Source: Methanomicrobiales archaeon (GTDB lineage Archaea; Halobacteriota; Methanomicrobia; Methanomicrobiales; Methanospirillaceae). From it: a DNA stretch of 10,225 bases. The notes under the pieces were generated by a model that worked only from the letters and a program-made list of their open reading frames with translations, ran no database searches and was not told where the DNA came from. This document shows, in pieces, positions 6,177 through 10,225 of this stretch; within the stretch, counting starts at the first letter, position 1; each line of letters starts with the position of its first letter. Location of the stretch: contig JADGNL010000019.1 of the NCBI GenBank assembly GCA_017883495.1, forward strand, positions 1 through 10,225. The letters run 5' to 3'. The translations under genes and the position numbers were made by a program.

Positions 6177-6620
6177 ATGTTGACCCGCACTCTCCGGTTC
6201 GCACCCGTCGTCCTCGTCCTCGCCCTCGCTATCAGCGCCGGCTGCACAGGCACCCAGACCCCGGCGGCGAACGCGACATCGGCGTACACGGACCTCTCGG
6301 TCGAGGAGTTCAAACAGATGGTCGATCAGGTCCAGGCGCGATCCGTCGAGGCAACGATCCTGGACGTCCGGACATCGACGGAGTTCGAACGCGAGCGCCT
6401 GCGCGACGCCGTGAACCTCGACGTCTCGCTCGGGGTCTTCGGCGACCGTGTCGCCCGCTTCGACCGGCAGAAGACCTACCTCGTCTACTGCCAGAGCGGC
6501 ACGCGCTCGGCCCGCGCCGCGCAGATCATGAGCGACCTCGGCTTTGCGAAGGTCTACAATATGCGGGGCGGGATCGCCAAGTGGAAGGACGCCGGCTACC
6601 CCGTGGTCACGGGAGCCTGA
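6177..6620 (+). CDS. Exported lipoprotein with rhodanese (sulfurtransferase) domain
   Basis: The 147-residue product starts with a hydrophobic signal sequence (residues 6-20) and the lipobox ISAGC, so after lipidation Cys23 would anchor it to the outer face of the membrane. A short Thr/Ala-rich spacer with one sequon (NAT at 32) leads into a single rhodanese domain at about 38-145. The catalytic cysteine is present: C105 in the loop CQSGTRSA, a six-residue active-site loop of the sulfurtransferase size. LDVRTSTEF and NMRGGIAKWKDAGYPV are standard conserved parts of the fold. Known rhodaneses carry a persulfide sulfur on this cysteine; here the donor, acceptor and purpose outside the cell are unknown. 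The protein has single-domain length and looks complete. It lies between aglB and the LemA operon, each separated by T-rich sequence and a TATA-like element, so it appears to be monocistronic. Confidence 0.93.
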   Translation: MLTRTLRFAPVVLVLALAISAGCTGTQTPAANATSAYTDLSVEEFKQMVDQVQARSVEATILDVRTSTEFERERLRDAVNLDVSLGVFGDRVARFDRQKTYLVYCQSGTRSARAAQIMSDLGFAKVYNMRGGIAKWKDAGYPVVTGA

Positions 6621-6635
6621 CCCTCTCTTTTCTTC
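6621..6635 (+). terminator. T-rich terminator after the rhodanese lipoprotein gene
   Basis: The stop codon is followed at once by CCCTCTCTTTTCTT, a pyrimidine run with a T4 core (6628-6631). This fits the archaeal oligo-T type of terminator, although it is weaker than the one after aglB. No hairpin was seen. Confidence 0.45.
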
Positions 6636-6654
6636 GCTCGTCGCGGCGGCGAAC

Positions 6655-6694
6655 GCATAAATAGACCTGTCCCCATCTGTAACACGGTGACATT
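6655..6694 (+). promoter_or_regulatory. Promoter and ribosome site of the lemA-DUF2207 operon
   Basis: ATAAATAG at 6657-6664 is a good archaeal TATA-box candidate, centred about 35 bases before the GTG start at 6695. Transcription would begin near 6686, leaving a leader of roughly nine bases that contains the Shine-Dalgarno sequence GGTGA (6686-6690), four bases before the GTG. This ribosome site decides the start. Confidence 0.6.
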
Positions 6695-7261
6695 GTGGTT
6701 GACCTGATCACGATCATTCTCATCGTCGTCGTCGTGCTCGTCCTGCTCGGGCTCGTCGCCTGGTTCTTCGGGATCTACAACCGGTTCTTCAACCTGAAGA
6801 ACTCGGCGGAGGCGACTCTCGGCCAGATCCGGGTCGCGATGAAGAAGCGGCTCGACATGATCGAGCAGCTGCTCGGCGCCGTCAAAAGCTACGCGAAGTT
6901 CGAGCGCGAGACTCTCGAGCGGGTCACGCAGCTCCGCGCCTCGGTGACGAGCGGCGGACCGGCCCAGCTCGATGCGGTCGAGCGCGAGAGCCGGTCGATC
7001 CTCGGCTCGCTCTTCGCCGTGGCCGAGGCGTACCCGGACCTGAAGACCTCGACCACGGTCCAGGAACTGATGGCTGCCATCCGCGGCGTCGAGGACGAGA
7101 TCGCGCGCCAGCGCTACACCTACAACAACGTGGCCCAGCAGCTCAACACGATGGTCGACGTCGTCCCGTCGAACATCGTGGCGCGTATAATCGGGATGCA
7201 GAAGCTCGAGTACCTCCAGTTCGAAGAGGCGATCGAGCAGCCGCCGAAGATCGAGTTCTGA
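6695..7261 (+). CDS. lemA: LemA family membrane protein
   Basis: This 188-residue protein has one N-terminal membrane helix (about residues 4-26) followed by a long alpha-helical, coiled-coil-prone domain. That is the standard layout and length of LemA proteins. The family core is clear: IYNRFFNLKNSAEA at 27-40, then AYPDLKTSTTVQELMAAI at 112-129 leading into DEIARQRYTYN, and the typical end with an acidic helix and PPKIEF. The function of LemA is not established biochemically; it often occurs beside membrane proteins with Gly-rich tails, as here. The start is GTG at 6695, supported by GGTGA four bases upstream and by placing the helix right at the N-terminus. The DUF2207 gene begins six bases after the stop, so the two are almost certainly translated from one message and probably act together at the membrane. 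Confidence 0.95.
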   Translation: MVDLITIILIVVVVLVLLGLVAWFFGIYNRFFNLKNSAEATLGQIRVAMKKRLDMIEQLLGAVKSYAKFERETLERVTQLRASVTSGGPAQLDAVERESRSILGSLFAVAEAYPDLKTSTTVQELMAAIRGVEDEIARQRYTYNNVAQQLNTMVDVVPSNIVARIIGMQKLEYLQFEEAIEQPPKIEF

Positions 7262-7267
7262 TCGGCT

Positions 7268-9103
7268 ATGGGAGAAGAACGCTCGCTTGCGACCCTGGTT
7301 GCGGTCACGCTCGCCCTCGGGCTCGTGGCCGCAGCCCTCGCGCTCTGGCTGCCGACCCTCACTCTCTCGAGCGGGCTCTCGGTGGACACGTACGAGGCGG
7401 ACTACGCGCTCAACGGGAGCCTCGCGGAGCGCTACGTCTACCATGTCAACGCGCCCGGCACGTACCGGATGCTCTTTCGGACCTTCGACGTCCCGCTCGT
7501 CTTCAACGCGACCGGGTCTCCCCACTTCGAGCTGGTCGGGGTCCAGCCTCCCGACGGCGTGACCGGGTACGCCCGCGACGCCTCGGGCACGGTCCGTCTC
7601 TTCGGCTCCGGAGCCGACCCCCAGACAACGTCGTTCGTCGCGGCTCAGGCCGAGCTGAACGAGGTGGGGCTCGTCGACACCGGCTACTTCTCGAGCGGCA
7701 CGTACGACGCCCGGTACGCGTTCGTTGTCCGTCCGCCGGTCGAGTACGACGCCTCGTTCGTCCACGTGAACCTGAAGCTGGCACGAGAGGGGCAGCACGT
7801 GCCGTACTCGTTCATCCGGATCACGCTCCCGGCCGACGGGGTGAGCGAGGTCTTTGCCTACCCGCCGACACTGCGACAGACGCGCGAGGGCAGCCAGATC
7901 GTGATCACCGGCTTTGCCGGCGAGAGCGAGAACGTCGCGATCGAGCTCCTGCTGAACCGTTCGACCCTCGACACCGTCGCGGGATTCCCCAGTCCCGTCG
8001 CCGATGTCGAGGGACAGGCACGATCGGCCTACTTCTGGGAGAGCGTTCCCTACACGCTCTCGACGGCGCTCTACTGGGCGGGAATCGCGTTCGTGCTCCT
8101 CATGCCGTTCGCCCTCCTTCTGATCTACCTGCGGTACGGCCGGGAGAAGGCCTTCACCGTGCCCGAGTACCTGAGCACGGTACCGGACCCGACCAAGCCC
8201 CCGTGGGTCGTGAACCTCCTCTTCAAAGGGGACGCCGGGACCTCCGACGCCGACGGGTTCTACGCGACCGTGCTCGACCTGCACCGGCGCGGCCTGATCC
8301 GCGTCGAGGAGATTGCGGGTGGTGAGGACGTTCGGATTCAGCTCCACGGCGCCTCATCGAACGACCCGTACGAGCAACGGGTGCTTGACTTCCTCGCCGC
8401 GATCGCGAGCGACAACGTGGTCGACTCGTCCGCGCTCGCCCTGCGGAATGAGGAGGCGAAACGCAATACCGCCCTCCAGTCGGAGATGATCCGAAATCTC
8501 GGGGCGTACCGGGCGATCGCCTCGCACTCGGACCCCGCAGTGACGACAGCGTACGTCGTCTCGGGGCGCGACCACATCGTCCCGCTGACCCTCATCGGGG
8601 TTGCGCTCGCGGTCGTCTCGCTCTTCCTTGTCTTTATCTTCCCGAACCTCTCGGGCCGCTTCGTCGGCCCGATCCTGCTCTTCGCGATCGGCGCCGTTCA
8701 GACCGGGATCGCGCTCGCGTTCCCGTCCACGCTCTTCGGCCACTGGAAGGGCGACGGCTATCGAGAGCGACTCGAGTGGGAAGCGTTCGCGCACTTCCTC
8801 TCGGACCTCGCCATGCTCCGGAAGTACTCGCCCGCGGATCTCTCCATGTGGGGCGAGTGGCTGGTCTACGGCACGGCCCTCGGGGTCGGCGACAAGGTCG
8901 CCCGGGCCATGCGCGAGCTGAACATCCGGCTCCCCGAGGAGGTCGCGATGCCGACACACCTGAACACCGCGTTCGTGCCCCTCCTCCTCTTCGCGCCGCC
9001 CGTCCAGAGCGGTGGCGGCGGCGGGTTCGGCGGCGGCGGCTTCGGTGGCGGAGGTTTCGGCGGCGGCGGTGGGTTCGGCGGTGGTGGCGCCGGGGGGCGC
9101 TAG
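7268..9103 (+). CDS. DUF2207 domain membrane protein with glycine-rich C-terminus
   Basis: The 611-residue protein matches the layout of DUF2207 proteins. A signal-anchor helix (about 8-29) is followed by a large beta-rich domain outside the membrane (about 35-260) with sequons at 50, 80 and 230. A second helix (266-289) leads to a cytoplasmic region beginning with a PEYLSTVPDPTKPPWVVNLL stretch and a winged-helix-like part (FYATVLDLHRRGLIRVEE). Two further helices (437-459 and 466-486) follow, then the conserved WEAFAHFLSDLAMLRKYSP segment (504-522) and LVYGTALGVGDKV. It ends in about 29 residues made almost only of Gly and Phe (582-610). The role is unknown; bacterial relatives commonly sit next to lemA, as this gene does with a six-base gap and a weak ribosome site that suggests translational coupling. 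The extracytoplasmic sequons could make it an AglB substrate, which is inference. Its stop lies four bases from the stop of the convergent gene. Confidence 0.93.
   Translation: MGEERSLATLVAVTLALGLVAAALALWLPTLTLSSGLSVDTYEADYALNGSLAERYVYHVNAPGTYRMLFRTFDVPLVFNATGSPHFELVGVQPPDGVTGYARDASGTVRLFGSGADPQTTSFVAAQAELNEVGLVDTGYFSSGTYDARYAFVVRPPVEYDASFVHVNLKLAREGQHVPYSFIRITLPADGVSEVFAYPPTLRQTREGSQIVITGFAGESENVAIELLLNRSTLDTVAGFPSPVADVEGQARSAYFWESVPYTLSTALYWAGIAFVLLMPFALLLIYLRYGREKAFTVPEYLSTVPDPTKPPWVVNLLFKGDAGTSDADGFYATVLDLHRRGLIRVEEIAGGEDVRIQLHGASSNDPYEQRVLDFLAAIASDNVVDSSALALRNEEAKRNTALQSEMIRNLGAYRAIASHSDPAVTTAYVVSGRDHIVPLTLIGVALAVVSLFLVFIFPNLSGRFVGPILLFAIGAVQTGIALAFPSTLFGHWKGDGYRERLEWEAFAHFLSDLAMLRKYSPADLSMWGEWLVYGTALGVGDKVARAMRELNIRLPEEVAMPTHLNTAFVPLLLFAPPVQSGGGGGFGGGGFGGGGFGGGGGFGGGGAGGR
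9011..9097 (+). repeat. GGC/GGT-rich low-complexity coding repeat (Gly-Phe tail)
   Basis: The last coding stretch of the DUF2207 gene is built from GGN codons interrupted by TTC, giving irregular units of GF followed by three to five Gly: four Phe in 29 residues. Codon use within the units varies (GGC, GGT, GGG, GGA), so the amino-acid pattern seems kept by selection rather than by very recent DNA duplication. The tract is prone to replication slippage and to assembly error. Confidence 0.8.
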
Positions 9104-9107
9104 CCCC

Positions 9108-10225
9108 TCAACCCCTCCTCGCCGCGAGCGTTGCCGCGCGATCGTCGAAGAAGAGACGGAGCCAGAGCTCGGTCACGAAGATCCGGAAGACCTCGTGCGA
9201 GTAGCGGGCACGGCCGGCCCGGTATTGCGCGAAGTCCGCCGCGACCGCGTCCGGATCCCAGTACGGGCGCGAACGGAACGACGCCGAAGCGAAGACCTCC
9301 TCCACGAGCGCTCCGAGCTCGCGCCCCATCCAGACCTCTTCGGGCGTGACAAAGCCCATTTTATCCATACGACAGCGGATCGCCTCGGGCACGAGCCCCT
9401 TTATCGCGCGCCGCAGCACGCGCTTCGTGACCCCGCGGCGGAGCTTCTGGTCGAGGGGAAGGGATCCGAGGTACTCGACGACGCGGTAATCGAGGAACGG
9501 CACTCGGGCCTCGAGCGAGAAATGCATCGAGTTCCGGTCCTCATAGTGGAGGAGCGCGGGAAGATTCGTCACGACCGTCTCCTGCCGGAGGACACGGTCG
9601 AGGTCGCCGGCGTAGCGGTGCACGGGTGGCGCGTCTACCCGGAGGAGCCCGCGTCGATCGCGCCGTACCACGAGCTGACGCGCCGCGTTCGCGAGGAAGC
9701 CCCGGTGGTGCCGGAGGGTACCGAGCGCCTCTTCGATGAACCGCCCGAACCGCCTGCGGCGGGCGAGTGTTGCGAGATAGGTCCCCTGGTATGCGAGGTA
9801 CCCCGCGAGCTGCTCGTCCGCGCCCTGACCGTCGAGCACGACCGTGACCGAGTCGGCCGCGAGGCGCATCACGCAGTACTGGGCGTAGATCGAGAGCGAG
9901 CCGAACGGCTCGTCCTGGGCCCAGACCAGGTCGAGAATGTCGGTGCGAAGTTGATCCGGGTCGGGCTCGACGTACGCGCCAACCACACCTGCCGACGCTG
10001 CGGCCACCTCCATGAACGGCCGCTCGTCGAAACAGCGATCGGTGTAGACGGCTGAGAAGGTCCGTTGCCGCTCGCCGATCGAACCCGGGTGCTCGGTTGC
10101 GAGCAGGCGGGCGATCAGGGCCACGATGGTCGAGGAGTCGATCCCGCCCGAGAGGCAGGTCCCGACCGGGACATCGGCGCGAAGCCGGAGGCGGACCGCG
10201 TCGGTCAGAAGCGCGAGCAGACGTC
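9108..10225 (-). CDS. asnB: Asparagine synthetase (glutamine-hydrolysing type), C-terminal synthetase domain, truncated by window edge
   Basis: The visible 372 codons are open to the right edge and encode the synthetase half of an AsnB-type enzyme, which activates aspartate with ATP and adds ammonia to form asparagine. The reading frame continues upstream of any internal start, and includes RADVPVGTCLSGGIDSS. The SGGIDSS pyrophosphate-binding loop (10131-10151) is intact. Further on are VLDGQGADEQLAGY, YEDRNSMHFSLEARVPFLDYRVVEYL and KRVLRRAIKGLVPEAI, all typical of the family. The N-terminal glutaminase domain, if present, lies outside the window and cannot be checked. The C-terminal end looks complete. 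AsnB-like proteins also occur in surface-polysaccharide clusters, where they amidate sugars or unknown acids, so a role other than plain asparagine supply is possible. The gene points toward the DUF2207 gene, with four bases between the stops. Confidence 0.94.
   Translation of the reverse strand, partial: RLLALLTDAVRLRLRADVPVGTCLSGGIDSSTIVALIARLLATEHPGSIGERQRTFSAVYTDRCFDERPFMEVAAASAGVVGAYVEPDPDQLRTDILDLVWAQDEPFGSLSIYAQYCVMRLAADSVTVVLDGQGADEQLAGYLAYQGTYLATLARRRRFGRFIEEALGTLRHHRGFLANAARQLVVRRDRRGLLRVDAPPVHRYAGDLDRVLRQETVVTNLPALLHYEDRNSMHFSLEARVPFLDYRVVEYLGSLPLDQKLRRGVTKRVLRRAIKGLVPEAIRCRMDKMGFVTPEEVWMGRELGALVEEVFASASFRSRPYWDPDAVAADFAQYRAGRARYSHEVFRIFVTELWLRLFFDDRAATLAARRG

Noticed and set aside
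6596..8347. A 583-codon open frame on the minus strand
   Set aside because: It runs antisense across the end of the rhodanese gene, all of lemA and half of the DUF2207 gene. The low-complexity charged product with no domain marks it as a shadow of third-position GC bias.
9011..9097. Possible CRISPR or tandem-repeat array
   Set aside because: The units are short, irregular and in frame with a coding region, and there are no spacers. It encodes a Gly-Phe tail.
9012..10055. A 347-codon open frame on the plus strand
   Set aside because: It is antisense to the asparagine synthetase gene and overlaps the Gly-rich tail in another frame. No ribosome site or domain supports it.
9108..10124. Start of the asparagine synthetase gene at the internal GTG at 10124
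   Set aside because: The frame stays open to the window edge and the upstream codons include the essential SGGIDSS loop, so the real start is outside the window.

Overview
The window looks like chromosome from a GC-rich euryarchaeon, most likely a methanogen of the Methanomicrobiales. The evidence is archaeal information-processing and envelope genes (20S proteasome beta subunit, Sec61-beta/SecG, AglB oligosaccharyltransferase of the WWDYG type), TATA-box promoters with very short leaders, and T-rich stretches after stop codons in place of hairpin terminators. The genus assignment is inference.

Left part, minus strand (1-2699). In transcription order this holds a metal-dependent aminohydrolase (1665-2699), a universal stress protein (1201-1629), a four-CBS-domain protein (347-1189) and the start of the proteasome beta subunit gene psmB (1-257, continuing off the left edge). 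The stress protein and CBS genes are 11 bases apart and look co-transcribed. psmB has its own TATA element and Shine-Dalgarno site.

Middle, plus strand (2700-6620). A 41-base divergent spacer with interlocked TATA-like elements separates the aminohydrolase from secG (2741-2899). Next comes about 500 bases of non-coding-looking DNA that I read as a decayed DedA-family membrane protein gene, with at least five frame changes and at least one internal deletion. After it, with its own promoter, lies aglB (3462-6110), which transfers lipid-linked glycans to asparagines of exported proteins. A secreted lipoprotein with a rhodanese domain follows (6177-6620).

Right part (6695-10225). A two-gene operon encodes a LemA-family membrane protein (6695-7261) and a large DUF2207 membrane protein ending in a glycine-rich tail (7268-9103). 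Facing it tail to tail, with only four bases between the stop codons, is an asparagine synthetase-type gene on the minus strand (9108-10225). Its 5' part, with the glutaminase domain if present, lies beyond the right edge.

The common theme from 2741 to 9103 is the cell envelope: protein export, N-glycosylation, a surface lipoprotein and a membrane complex of unknown role. I see no mobile element, CRISPR array, tRNA or rRNA. The observations most worth a second look are the dedA pseudogene beside aglB, the interlocked divergent promoter, and the envelope gene set downstream of aglB.
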